Position numbers and translations under genes: made by a program. A stretch of 64,000 bases of DNA, from positions 124,001 through 188,000 of the forward strand of contig CANMUP010000001.1 of assembly GCA_947501105.1 (NCBI GenBank), written 5' to 3'. Positions 42,078 through 51,823 of this stretch are shown piece by piece. This DNA comes from an uncultured Flaviramulus sp. GTDB lineage: Bacteria; Bacteroidota; Bacteroidia; Flavobacteriales; Flavobacteriaceae. Within the stretch, counting starts at the first letter, position 1; every line of letters begins with the position of its first letter. The notes under the pieces are model-generated. The model worked only from the letters and a program-made list of their open reading frames with translations, had not been told where the DNA came from and searched no databases.

Positions 42078-44774
42078 TTATTTCGATTTTGAATAAACCA
42101 ACCCTTCAACATTATTCTTTTTAACTGGCAATAATAAACTAAATACATAGCCTCCTATAACGCAAACAGGAATAGCAATTAGCGGATAAATATAGAAGTT
42201 AATTGGAGTATTGTACTTCACAAAAGCCAACACCAAAATACTTAGTAATGCTCCAATTAAAGTGCCTTTCCAATTTGATTTTTTTACAAAAATCCCAAGC
42301 ATAAACACACCTGCAATAGCGCTACCAAAAAGACCCACAATTTCTTGGAATAAGAAAAATAAAGATTGAACTGGAAATGTTGCCATAATACAGGCAACAA
42401 CAGTTCCTAAAACCCCAACAATAACCGTAGTCAATTTAGCTAGTTTTAAACCACTGGCTTCAGTATACGATTTGTAAAAACGCTTATAAAAATCTACAGT
42501 TACAACAGTAGAAACACTATGCATACTACTATCTAAACTTGACATTGATGCTGAAAAAATGCCTGCGATTACTAAACCTGCAATTCCTGGAGGTAAATGA
42601 TTAGTAATAAATAAAGGGAACACGCCATCATTTTTCATCCCAACCGATAAAAACTCTGGATGTTCTTTAAAATATACATATAAAAATGCCCCCATAGTGA
42701 ATATTAGTAAGCCAGATGGGATTGCAATTATGCCATTAAGCCAAATGCTTTTTCGGGCTTCTTTCTCACTAGATGTTGTCATATACCTTTGCACAACGGC
42801 TTGATCTGTTGTATATGGTGCAAAATTAGCAGCAAAAGTTCCAAGGAATAATGACCATGTAACGACTTCAGTTAAACTAAATCTAAAATCTAACATTTGC
42901 ATTTTTCCATCATTGTAGGCAGTTTCAAAAATATACCCAACATCTCCAATTTCAATAGCAATAAAAATCAAACCAATTAAAAGCCCTCCCATCAATACTA
43001 TAACCTGTACAACATCAGTCCAAATAACGGCTTCCATTCCTCCCATATAAGTGTACAAAATTGCAAGTATTCCCATTATGATAATGGCCAAATAAATATC
43101 TATACCCACTACTGTAGCAATTGCTAGTGCTGGAAGATATACTACAATACCCATTCTTGCAAGTTGAAATAATACGAATGATATACTACCAAACATTCTA
43201 ACTGTAATATTGAAGCGTTTTTCGAGATACTCATAGGCTGTAGTAACTTTTAGCTTTCTAAAGAATGGTAAATAGAAAGACACAACAATTGGTACAATTA
43301 AAAGTATAGTGAAATAACCTAAAAACACTTGCCAATCAAAAGCATACGCTAAAGCTGGGTGTGCTAAATAAGTAATAGCACTAAGCATGGTGGCATAAAT
43401 ACTTAAGCCTGCTGCCCACCAAGGAATTCTTCCTCCGCCAAGGAAATAATCATTTGTAGTTTTATTTTTTCTTGAAAAATACCACCCCATCCAAATCATT
43501 ACTATTAAGTAAGCGATAAGTGTCATATAATTTAACCAACCAAAACTTGCCTTTTGGGGCTTTTGAGTAGCCATTGTTATTGTGTTTGTTCTAACTCCTG
43601 GCTGTATTTCTCCACCAGGAATAACAATAGCATCACCCCATTTAATAGCGTTAGTAACAACTTGAGTTTTATCAGGAAGTTGCCCCTTATTACTCCAAGT
43701 GTCAGTAATTGTATGATATGCCCAAATGGTTTTGGAAAAACATGTGCTTTTAAACAACTGTTTTTCTACCCTTGATAGTGAATCAACTATAGCTAAGCTT
43801 TGCTCCGTTAAGCTGTCACTTATTTTTAAGGCTTTTATTTTATTCCAAAGTTTCATTCTAGCAGCAAGGTGTTGCTTCTCGCCTCCTGCGCCTCCGTAAA
43901 TAATGATATGTGATGCTCCCATTTTGATAGCTGGAGCTGCCGCTATATATCCTTTCTCTATTCCTGGGGTATGGTTATTGGGAACTGGGTTTTTTTGAAT
44001 CCAAGATTCTTTCTTTGTATCATACTCATAAACATCTGATAGCATTTTATGAGTTTTTTTTGATTCTGGGTTATAGCTTAAACCACTGAAAACATATAGA
44101 GATTCGTAATTCCTTCCATTTCCTTGTCCAACAACAACTGCTTGCAATCTATTTTCACCAGGGAAATCTTGAAGTCGCTGCCAAGTATATTGTTTTCGGT
44201 TTAAGGTTTCAGTCAAATTAAATGATAAAAAGTTAGAAGTTGCTGCTGCTCCTTTTATTTCTTGTCCTCCCACCAAATACACCATGTCTCCAATAATACT
44301 ACCTCCCATACTCGACAAAGCAATAGGCATTGGAGGTAAATCTTCTCGCTCTATCGTTTTGCTTTTTGGATTCCATTTTAACAAGAATACATCGTTATAA
44401 ACGCCATCTTCATTATCCCCACCGATACACAACAATCCTTTTGGTGTTGAAATAGATACGCCGTAGGCTAAACTTTTAGGTAATTTCAAATCATCATTTT
44501 GAATCCATTGCAAAGAATCTTTGCTCTTCTCTAATACATAAATTGAATTTTGCCATACTTTTTTTCCACCTTCCCAAACTGGTTCGTTTGGGAAATTAGC
44601 CCCACCAGCGATTATTAAAGCGTTATTATGGATTCCTGTGAACGAACCATTAAGTCCAATTTTATTAGGAATACTTTGAGGTGTTGACCAGTCAAATATT
44701 TCAGTTATTTTTTGAGCTTGGATTACTAAAACACAACAAAAGCTAAGTAAGAATGTATAAAAGTATTTTATCAT
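42078..44774 (-). CDS. Sialic acid mutarotase fused to an SSS-family sodium symporter
   Basis: This 898-residue protein joins two functions. Residues about 1-390 are a signal peptide and a Kelch beta-propeller like N-acetylneuraminate epimerase NanM/YjhT (GIHNNALIIAGGANFPNEPVWEGG; several VYLVGG-type blades). Residues about 400-890 are a sodium:solute symporter with 13-14 membrane segments (NDYFLGGGRIPWWAAGLSIYATMLSAITY). The propeller would sit in the periplasm and interconvert alpha and beta sialic acid for uptake by the linked symporter. Last gene of the six-gene minus-strand operon that starts at 50915. Confidence 0.87.
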   Translation of the reverse strand: MIKYFYTFLLSFCCVLVIQAQKITEIFDWSTPQSIPNKIGLNGSFTGIHNNALIIAGGANFPNEPVWEGGKKVWQNSIYVLEKSKDSLQWIQNDDLKLPKSLAYGVSISTPKGLLCIGGDNEDGVYNDVFLLKWNPKSKTIEREDLPPMPIALSSMGGSIIGDMVYLVGGQEIKGAAATSNFLSFNLTETLNRKQYTWQRLQDFPGENRLQAVVVGQGNGRNYESLYVFSGLSYNPESKKTHKMLSDVYEYDTKKESWIQKNPVPNNHTPGIEKGYIAAAPAIKMGASHIIIYGGAGGEKQHLAARMKLWNKIKALKISDSLTEQSLAIVDSLSRVEKQLFKSTCFSKTIWAYHTITDTWSNKGQLPDKTQVVTNAIKWGDAIVIPGGEIQPGVRTNTITMATQKPQKASFGWLNYMTLIAYLIVMIWMGWYFSRKNKTTNDYFLGGGRIPWWAAGLSIYATMLSAITYLAHPALAYAFDWQVFLGYFTILLIVPIVVSFYLPFFRKLKVTTAYEYLEKRFNITVRMFGSISFVLFQLARMGIVVYLPALAIATVVGIDIYLAIIIMGILAILYTYMGGMEAVIWTDVVQVIVLMGGLLIGLIFIAIEIGDVGYIFETAYNDGKMQMLDFRFSLTEVVTWSLFLGTFAANFAPYTTDQAVVQRYMTTSSEKEARKSIWLNGIIAIPSGLLIFTMGAFLYVYFKEHPEFLSVGMKNDGVFPLFITNHLPPGIAGLVIAGIFSASMSSLDSSMHSVSTVVTVDFYKRFYKSYTEASGLKLAKLTTVIVGVLGTVVACIMATFPVQSLFFLFQEIVGLFGSAIAGVFMLGIFVKKSNWKGTLIGALLSILVLAFVKYNTPINFYIYPLIAIPVCVIGGYVFSLLLPVKKNNVEGLVYSKSK

Positions 44775-44813
44775 AACTATATTATATCTATAAACAGCAA
44801 AATGTCATGCAAA

Positions 44814-45587
44814 TTATTCATACATATCATTTAAGTCGGCTTTGTTTAGTTCATCCAAAAAGGAAGCAATTTTTTTAGTTACATCTTCAAAAAATCGCTC
44901 TCCCTTTTCCTTAGTGGCTTTTTGAGGGTTACCAACACCTGTGTCTTTTGTAACAGAAGTCCATTGGCGTTGCGCAGAAACCCAGCCTTCTTTTAGTCCT
45001 TTAATTTTGAATTTTTTATCACTGCCATCACCAGCTTGTTCAAGTGGTAAAACTAAATCGGGAGTTAAATGCATAATTGTAGCTGTTTCTAATTCGCCAG
45101 CATGATCACCAGGTTCATCAAAATAAGCTTTAGATTCAACCGTTTGCCACCAATTTATTGAGCAAACAAAAACTTTAGGAAATTCAGCAGATAGTTCTCG
45201 TATTATTTGCTTAAAACTATTACCGCCATGTGCATTTACAATTACCAATTTATTAATGCTTTGAATATTTAACACATGCACTAAATCTTTTAAAAGCGCA
45301 TATTGTGTACTTGGGTTCATATTAAGACATAACGAAACATCTAACTGCCCTGTATTTACACCAAAAGGCACATTGGGAAGTACTATAACCTTTGAATTAT
45401 TATTCCATGCTTGTCTAGCTGATTCATTTGCTACTGATTCAGCAATTATATTATCTGTTGCGTATGGTAAATGATAATTATGAGCCTCTGTAGCTCCCCA
45501 AGGCAAAACTGCCACTTTAAACTTTTCTTTCTTTACAGCTTTCCAATTGGTTTCGGCTAATACATAAGGTCTTGGTTTTGCATCCAT
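44814..45587 (-). CDS. Creatininase-family amidohydrolase
   Basis: The 257-residue protein has the creatininase metal-binding motifs: WGATEAHNYHLPYATDN (the usual E and H ligands), VIVNAHGGNS and DEPGDHAGELETATIMHL. These enzymes open cyclic amides; the substrate is unknown, but in this operon a sialic-acid lactam or related N-acyl compound is conceivable. It lies 11 bases from the esterase gene upstream and 39 from the transporter. Confidence 0.83.
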   Translation of the reverse strand: MDAKPRPYVLAETNWKAVKKEKFKVAVLPWGATEAHNYHLPYATDNIIAESVANESARQAWNNNSKVIVLPNVPFGVNTGQLDVSLCLNMNPSTQYALLKDLVHVLNIQSINKLVIVNAHGGNSFKQIIRELSAEFPKVFVCSINWWQTVESKAYFDEPGDHAGELETATIMHLTPDLVLPLEQAGDGSDKKFKIKGLKEGWVSAQRQWTSVTKDTGVGNPQKATKEKGERFFEDVTKKIASFLDELNKADLNDMYE

Positions 45588-45598
45588 AGTTTATAAAA

Positions 45599-47683
45599 TT
45601 ATTCGATAAGGTTTGAAAAAGTTGAAGCAGGTAAATGGTATATGTTTACTAAATTCCCTTTTGTAAAAGATGAATACCCATATTTTACAAATCTTGGGTT
45701 TTTAATTTTTTCAGACCAAACTAATAGTCTGTCATCTTTAATTTCAGAATCAGCTATTACAAACACTTTATCTTCTCCAGCAATTTCTATGTCTTTTATT
45801 GTTGAATCATCTACCGTTTTTAAACCTTCTCCATGTTTAAAATGTACTTGTAACTTATTATTTATCACATTTACATAATCTAATAATGGGCCAGAGTAAG
45901 TAATTTGTTTATTGTATAATTTTGCCAAAGCCACTTTGGCTAACCGTTCTCCAATAATCCATTTTTGTTTTGGGTGAACATCGGTTTTATGACCAACATC
46001 AGAAGATACTGCCATTCCTGTATTATTAATGGATAAAAGTTTACGTTGTGAGTCTCTAAATGCTCCCCAATTACGCCTATCTATGCTACTTAATTGCACA
46101 TAATAAAAAGGCATTTCTAGTTTTTTAAAATGAATACGCCAATCTTTAACCAACATTTTAAATAATCTTGAATGCAAATCTACATGTTCAGCATTTGATT
46201 CTCCTTGATACCAAATAACACCTTTAAAATTAAAGTTCTTAAGTGGCTCTATTCCTGTGTCGAACAAAAAAGTAGGGTCATAAGGGTGTCTAGCATTTAA
46301 GGTTTTATTAAATCCGAAATTTTCAGATTTACGTTGAGAAATCCAAGAATCAATTAATGGATTTTCCCACGAATCGTTAAGCATGTTAATTGTTTCATGT
46401 GTTAGCTCCATACTTTCTCTGCTTATCCAACTTTGTGTTGGCGAACCTCCAACAGCATTACAAATAATTCCGATAGGGACATTTAATTCTTTTTGAAGTC
46501 TATATGCATAGGCATAAGCTACTGCAGAAAAATTTTCGAATACTGCATCATTACTATGGCTCCAACCTGAATATTTAAAATAATCATCCGTATTATTAAA
46601 TGCTAAATCTTCTTTAGTAAAAGCGCGGCCATTTAACACTCTTGGATCCATTGAAAACAAGAAAACATTTGAATTAAGTGAGTCTTTTAAAATGGTTTTT
46701 GCCGACTGCATTTCATGTACTTTAAAATCCATGTTAGACTGACCCGATGCTAGCCAAACCTCTCCAATATAAACGGTATTAAAAGTGATGTTTTCAGATA
46801 ATTTAGATTGAATTTTAAATTGATATGGTCCGCCAGCTTTCATAGCCGGTATTGTAATTTTCCAATTGGCATTTTTAGCAACTATTGTTGATGCTTCTTG
46901 ATTGTTTAAAACTACAGTAATAACGTCATTAGCATTTGCAGTACCACTAATAAGAATAGGTTCGTCACGTTGGAACACCATATTCTCACCATAAAACTTA
47001 GGCAATTTTAAACCGTTACAATCTCCAGTAATTGCACCATAAGCTTTTTTAGCAATTATTGTAATTCCATCTTTTGTTGGATGTAAATTATCAGGAAAAT
47101 ATTCTGGAAAACGATATAAAGGTTCATGTAGATTAATTAAATCTACTTTTGCTGTTTTTGATATCGTTTCAATTTTATTTTGGATCTCTTTAAAATTTTC
47201 TCTCATACCTTCCTCAAACCAATGGTGTCCTGAAAAAGTAGGTGTCATTTTGCATACAATTACCTTTGGTTTTGAAGGCAAGTTTTTATAAATAGAAATC
47301 ATATCCAAATAATCGTCTATAAACTCATCCTTATATTTTGGCCAATTGTTATTGCCTTGATCGTTAAGACCTAAATGAATTATAACGATGTTCGGAAGAA
47401 AGTCTTGCGATTGTTTAAATTCCTTTTTAGTCCAATATGGTTTGTGTCCATTTTTAAGCATTGTAGCTCCAGAAAAACCAAAATTAACAACCTCATATTT
47501 ATTACCAAGTAGCTCTTGTAATTGTGCGGGATAAGAATTAAGAGTTCTATCTTTTATTCCAGCACCATAAGTAACCGAATTACCAATGCAAGCTACTTTT
47601 ATTCTTTGAGCAGAAATTTCTGAAAATACCATTAAAACAATTATTCCAAAAAGGATTCTTTTTTTAATGTTGGTCGTCTTCAT
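45599..47683 (-). CDS. Two-domain sialate O-acetylesterase (SGNH plus NanS-like)
   Basis: The 694-residue secreted protein has a signal peptide (about 1-25), an SGNH-hydrolase domain (about 26-215; CIGNSVTYGAG block I, HLGLNDQG block III, DNLHPTKDG block V), and a sialate O-acetylesterase domain (about 225-690; GEVWLASGQSNMDF and GVIWYQGESNAEH, with Ser and His candidates). It removes O-acetyl groups that block sialidase and lyase action on sialic acids. In operon with sialidase and the transporter. Confidence 0.87.
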   Translation of the reverse strand: MKTTNIKKRILFGIIVLMVFSEISAQRIKVACIGNSVTYGAGIKDRTLNSYPAQLQELLGNKYEVVNFGFSGATMLKNGHKPYWTKKEFKQSQDFLPNIVIIHLGLNDQGNNNWPKYKDEFIDDYLDMISIYKNLPSKPKVIVCKMTPTFSGHHWFEEGMRENFKEIQNKIETISKTAKVDLINLHEPLYRFPEYFPDNLHPTKDGITIIAKKAYGAITGDCNGLKLPKFYGENMVFQRDEPILISGTANANDVITVVLNNQEASTIVAKNANWKITIPAMKAGGPYQFKIQSKLSENITFNTVYIGEVWLASGQSNMDFKVHEMQSAKTILKDSLNSNVFLFSMDPRVLNGRAFTKEDLAFNNTDDYFKYSGWSHSNDAVFENFSAVAYAYAYRLQKELNVPIGIICNAVGGSPTQSWISRESMELTHETINMLNDSWENPLIDSWISQRKSENFGFNKTLNARHPYDPTFLFDTGIEPLKNFNFKGVIWYQGESNAEHVDLHSRLFKMLVKDWRIHFKKLEMPFYYVQLSSIDRRNWGAFRDSQRKLLSINNTGMAVSSDVGHKTDVHPKQKWIIGERLAKVALAKLYNKQITYSGPLLDYVNVINNKLQVHFKHGEGLKTVDDSTIKDIEIAGEDKVFVIADSEIKDDRLLVWSEKIKNPRFVKYGYSSFTKGNLVNIYHLPASTFSNLIE

Positions 47684-47701
47684 AATTCAAAAAACTTCAA
47701 C

Positions 47702-48586
47702 TTACTTGTTAGAACTATATATTAATGGGAAAAATTTACCTTCCATTTTATTTCCTTTTTTTATTACAGGAACTCCAGATAAAAGCTCATTATCTGAATT
47801 GCTTAAAGTGCCATCGACAAATACATTAAGCACAAAAGCTCTTCTGCTATTTTCTGATTTATTTTCGTAGGAACCATGAACCATAAGCGGATGATGAAAG
47901 GTTGCGTATCCTTTTTTTAATTCAATTAATCGTGGTTTAAACTCTACTTTTTGCTCTTCTGAAAGAAATTGTAAAAGACCATTCATGTCTCCTGCAATTT
48001 CTGGTGCTTGCAACAATCCCCATTTATGGCTTTTTGGAATATAATGTAAACAACCATTATCTATAGTTGCATCATCTAACGCTGTCCAACACGTTAAGTG
48101 TTGCATCTTAACGGTTCGTGTCCAATAAGAATAATCTTGATGCCATGCGACAACACCCCCGTGTTCTGCAGGTTTATAAAATAATTGATCATGCCAAAAC
48201 CGTACAGATTTATTACCTAACAATTGACTTGCAGCCATAACAAAAGCTGGATTCCAAAGTACATCGTGAAATGCTTCAGTAATACGCCAATGCCCTAAAG
48301 AATGAAATAAAATCTCATCAGGATTAGCAGATTCGTTTGAATGAAATTCGTAGAATAAATGATGTGCAGGGTGTTGTGGATTTACAATTTCTGCTAACTC
48401 TTTATTTAAAACATCAACTTGCCAATCTTCCAAAAGTTTTATACCAGAAACATAACCAAATTCATTATAATATTCAATTTGCTCATCACTTAACTTGTAT
48501 TGTTCCCATTCTTCATCAGATTGGGGCTGTTTAAAAATATTAGAAATTGATTTATGATAATCCGCTAAGTCTTTAATAGCATTCAT
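47702..48586 (-). CDS. Phytanoyl-CoA dioxygenase (PhyH) family protein
   Basis: The 294-residue non-haem iron 2-oxoglutarate oxygenase-like protein shows the facial triad: HQDYSYW (His and Asp) and the later His in FHHPLMVHGSYENKS with Arg nearby. The family hydroxylates diverse small molecules. Its place between esterase and sialidase is unusual and suggests modification of a sialic acid or glycan; this is inference. 18 bases from the esterase, 11 from the sialidase gene. Confidence 0.82.
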   Translation of the reverse strand: MNAIKDLADYHKSISNIFKQPQSDEEWEQYKLSDEQIEYYNEFGYVSGIKLLEDWQVDVLNKELAEIVNPQHPAHHLFYEFHSNESANPDEILFHSLGHWRITEAFHDVLWNPAFVMAASQLLGNKSVRFWHDQLFYKPAEHGGVVAWHQDYSYWTRTVKMQHLTCWTALDDATIDNGCLHYIPKSHKWGLLQAPEIAGDMNGLLQFLSEEQKVEFKPRLIELKKGYATFHHPLMVHGSYENKSENSRRAFVLNVFVDGTLSNSDNELLSGVPVIKKGNKMEGKFFPLIYSSNK

Positions 48587-48597
48587 AATGTGATGCT

Positions 48598-49728
48598 TTA
48601 AGGTTTTATATATTTATCACTTCCATCGGTTAACCAATTTAATGAAAAACTTATAAACTCATTTTTTTTATAATCATCCTTTTCAAAAAAGAGCCCGATA
48701 TCGCCATTTTTTAGAATGGTTAATGATGAATATGCCGATGACCCAGTGTAAATAGTCTTGCCTTTACTCCATGTTTTTCCTTCATCATAACTAATACGCA
48801 CAGTCATGTTTACACGTCCTTTTACAGATTTTGCATTAGAAAAAAGTAATCGATTTTTCTTGGAACCATATTCTTTTAATGTATATCTAATTATGCTAGC
48901 ATTACATGCAGGATCTTCAAGTTGAGTTTCTTGTTTTGTTACCCAAGTTTTTCCTTCATCATTAGAAATATGAACATATCTAGTTCCTTTTTTATTATTA
49001 ACTCTAGCATTAACCATCCAACTTCCGTCTGCCAACTCAACAACTTTTGATTCGTTTGCTGGTGTTATTGGCGTATTTATAAGATACCATGTTTTTCCAT
49101 GGTCATCGCTTCCAAAAAGATGCATCCCACTATCTAAATTTACCATACAATGAAGCAACTTACCTGTTTTGGTCTGAATACCTCGTCCAGAGGTTATAAA
49201 TTTAAAATCGTTATGCCATTCTGGTTTTGCTATTTGTGAAGTAATATCCTCTGGTTTGCTCCAAGTTTTTCCATTATCTGAGCTCTTCATAACATGAAAG
49301 TAGTAGACATCTTTTGCGGTATCTAAATTCATGTAGTTATAGAACAGAAAAATTTCACCAGTAATTTTATCTACTATCATTGAAGGGTCTGAAGCCGATT
49401 TTCCTTCTGGGAAATCAATCACAGTTTCTATTGGCGTCCACGTTTTACCATTATCGCTACTTCTTCGCATAACAATATTAATATCATCACTACCTCTTAA
49501 ATCATTACAAGAAGGAACCCTTTCGTCAATAGTAGCCAATAAATCGCCATTTGGTGCGGTTACGATTGCAGGTATCCTATAACAAGACACACCTTCTTCC
49601 ATGCCTGTGTTGAATAGCGACACAAACTCAGGTTTTTCATCAATTAAATCTTCATTATCAGTTTTTACATTCCCTTTGCATGAGCAAAATAATATAACTA
49701 TTGTAAGTGCAATACAGTTTTTTATCAT
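48598..49728 (-). CDS. Exo-alpha-sialidase, lipoprotein
   Basis: The 376-residue protein starts with a lipoprotein signal (LTIVILFCSCKGN, lipobox Cys at about 17) and a six-blade propeller with the YRIPAIV motif (about 50), the catalytic Arg cluster, and five Asp boxes (SSDNGKTW twice, SDDHGKTW, SNDEGKTW, SYDEGKTW). It releases terminal sialic acid from glycans at the outer surface. Its start overlaps the AGE gene end by 4 bases. Confidence 0.92.
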   Translation of the reverse strand: MIKNCIALTIVILFCSCKGNVKTDNEDLIDEKPEFVSLFNTGMEEGVSCYRIPAIVTAPNGDLLATIDERVPSCNDLRGSDDINIVMRRSSDNGKTWTPIETVIDFPEGKSASDPSMIVDKITGEIFLFYNYMNLDTAKDVYYFHVMKSSDNGKTWSKPEDITSQIAKPEWHNDFKFITSGRGIQTKTGKLLHCMVNLDSGMHLFGSDDHGKTWYLINTPITPANESKVVELADGSWMVNARVNNKKGTRYVHISNDEGKTWVTKQETQLEDPACNASIIRYTLKEYGSKKNRLLFSNAKSVKGRVNMTVRISYDEGKTWSKGKTIYTGSSAYSSLTILKNGDIGLFFEKDDYKKNEFISFSLNWLTDGSDKYIKP

Positions 49729-50915
49729 GTTCTTTTTTTTATATTTAAGTTTTTATGTGTTGTTGATTCAATTTTTTCAAAAGATTTCCAACATTGATAC
49801 ATAGCTCTTGGCACATGAAAGCAACCTTTCCATTTACCTCCTTTTAAATCTAACAAAACTTCGCCTTGCCTATTAAGATATCCAAACCACTCGCCATTTT
49901 TTGGATCGGAAAAATGTTTCCAAGAGTAATCATGCACTTTCTCATACCAGTTCCAAACATCCTTCCTTTTTGTTTGTGCAAAAGCTTTAGATAAAGCTAC
50001 TAAAGATTCTAAATGGACCCACCAAAGTTTTTGATCCCATTCCAATTGTTGTGGTGGTTTTCCTTTAGCATCCATAAAATAGAAAACACCCCCAAATTGT
50101 TTATCCCAGCTGTATTCTAAAATTGAAATAATCGTATCTGTAGCTTTATTTATTAATGCTATATCGTTTCTTCTTATTCCAATATCTATCATAAACCACA
50201 TAGCTTCAATTCCATGACCTGGATTTAGAAGGCGCCCGTTAAATGAATCTTCCAAAGAACCATCTTGTTTTACGAACTCATAAATTAATCCTGATTCTTT
50301 GTCTAAAAAAATCTCCATGATTTCATAAATACTATTATCAATGGTCTTTTCTATCTCATCTTTATCTAGAACATCTTCTAATTCTATAACTAAATTTGAC
50401 AAAATCATAGGTAAGGCAAAACTTTTTAAAGGGCGGTTACCAGTTGACTTCTCGTAAATTCCCTTTGGATTGTTTTGTTTTTTTAAAATATTGAAATATG
50501 TTTTAATAGCAAGTTGCTTAACACTTTCATCACCAGAAGCCACAGCATACTGACTAAAAGCCATAGCTGCAAAACAATCTGAAAAAATATTATAAGGTTG
50601 GATTAAAGGTTCACCTTTTTTGGAGGCAGAAAAGTAAAAATTTCCTTCTTCAGTCATTCCCTTATCTTTAATAAAATCTATACCATGCTTAGCAATTTCT
50701 AACCATTTTTGTTTTGGCTCCACTTGATTATACAGCATAGAAAATGTCCATGCCTGCCTGCCTTGTAACCACATGAACTTATCTTCATCATATACTTTTC
50801 CATACCTATCTATACATGTAAAATACCCTCCAAAATCTTTATCAATAGAATAGTTTTCCCAAAAGAGGATGACATCTTCTAAAAGTGTAGATTTGTATAA
50901 ATTTGAGAATTTCAT
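49725..50915 (-). CDS. AGE-family N-acylglucosamine 2-epimerase
   Basis: The 396-residue (alpha/alpha)6-barrel protein (GYFTCIDRYGKVYDEDKFMWLQGRQAWTFSML near the start; RLLNPGHGIEAMWFMID with the active-site His; WWVHLESLVAL) converts N-acetylmannosamine to N-acetylglucosamine, the step after the sialic acid lyase. First gene of the operon AGE, sialidase, PhyH, esterase, creatininase, transporter. An operator-like repeat lies 12 bases upstream. Confidence 0.88.
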   Translation of the reverse strand: MKFSNLYKSTLLEDVILFWENYSIDKDFGGYFTCIDRYGKVYDEDKFMWLQGRQAWTFSMLYNQVEPKQKWLEIAKHGIDFIKDKGMTEEGNFYFSASKKGEPLIQPYNIFSDCFAAMAFSQYAVASGDESVKQLAIKTYFNILKKQNNPKGIYEKSTGNRPLKSFALPMILSNLVIELEDVLDKDEIEKTIDNSIYEIMEIFLDKESGLIYEFVKQDGSLEDSFNGRLLNPGHGIEAMWFMIDIGIRRNDIALINKATDTIISILEYSWDKQFGGVFYFMDAKGKPPQQLEWDQKLWWVHLESLVALSKAFAQTKRKDVWNWYEKVHDYSWKHFSDPKNGEWFGYLNRQGEVLLDLKGGKWKGCFHVPRAMYQCWKSFEKIESTTHKNLNIKKRT

Positions 50916-50926
50916 TAGATTTTATA

Positions 50927-50942
50927 TGTATTACATAATACA
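50927..50942. promoter_or_regulatory. FadR/GntR operator candidate, copy 1
   Basis: TGTATTA-CA-TAATACA is an inverted repeat with 7-bp arms upstream of the AGE operon, in the divergent gap to the regulator gene. The ACATAATACA half recurs at 52743-52752 before the lyase gene. Confidence 0.7.
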
Positions 50943-51052
50943 AATTTAATGAATTTTATTTGTATATTATTCTTTTATTTTTAGGTCAAATTAAAATTAT
51001 TAAATTAGCCAACACCTTTCAATAATTCAAATCTCTTAAGACTTAATACTCG

Positions 51053-51808
51053 ATGAGCTCTAAAAAGTATTTAAAAAAAATTAAGCCATTACAAAACTTA
51101 TCATTAGTTGATAAGGTAGAGCTTAGGATTGTAGAATTCATCAAAGAAAATGATTTGTCTCCTGGTGATTCTATTCCCAAAGAATTAGAATTTGCAGAGG
51201 CTTTAGGAGTAAGTAGAACAGCCGTAAGAGAGGCAGTGCTAAGGCTAAGAACATTAGGGTTAGTAGAATCGAAGAAACATCGAGGTATGATTTTAACACG
51301 TCCAGATGTTATGAATAATATTGAGCGTGTACTAGACCCGAAGCTATTAGGAAATGTTGCATTAAGAAATCTTTTTGAATTAAGATTAATTTTAGAAATG
51401 GGAATGGCGGATATAATTTTTGCAAGAAAGACCAAAAAAGACATTGAAGAATTAGAGAAAATTGTTGAAAAAGAAGAAGCAGAAGAAATTAACGAGACAA
51501 GTTTTAGCTTAGATAAAGAAATTGCGTTTCATGGTAAACTTTATGATATGTCTAAAAATGTTACTCTACAACGTTTCCATGTTATGTTACTTCCCATTTT
51601 TGAGTTTGTACACGAGCAAAAAGGGGGTGTTCCTAAACATTATAAGTATACTGGAGATAAATTTATTTCTCACAGAGATTTATTAGATAATATTAAGGTT
51701 GGCACTCCAGAAACTTTCAGAAATGCTATGCGACGCCATTTAGAGCCTCATTTTGATTATATTATAAACTTAATGGAAAATGGTGAATTAAATAGCATTG
51801 ACAATTAG
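51053..51808 (+). CDS. FadR/GntR-family regulator of the sialic acid locus
   Basis: The 251-residue protein has an N-terminal winged helix (RIVEFIKENDLSPGDSIPKELEFAEALGVSRTAVREAVLRL, about 26-66) and a C-terminal FCD ligand domain (about 95-235) with metal-binding His (HGKLY, HRDLL, RRHLEPH). FCD domains bind sugar acids and organic acids, so a sialic acid breakdown product is the likely effector. It is divergent from the AGE operon and convergent with the lyase. Confidence 0.86.
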   Translation: MSSKKYLKKIKPLQNLSLVDKVELRIVEFIKENDLSPGDSIPKELEFAEALGVSRTAVREAVLRLRTLGLVESKKHRGMILTRPDVMNNIERVLDPKLLGNVALRNLFELRLILEMGMADIIFARKTKKDIEELEKIVEKEEAEEINETSFSLDKEIAFHGKLYDMSKNVTLQRFHVMLLPIFEFVHEQKGGVPKHYKYTGDKFISHRDLLDNIKVGTPETFRNAMRRHLEPHFDYIINLMENGELNSIDN

Positions 51809-51823
51809 TTATTTAGTTTTTAT

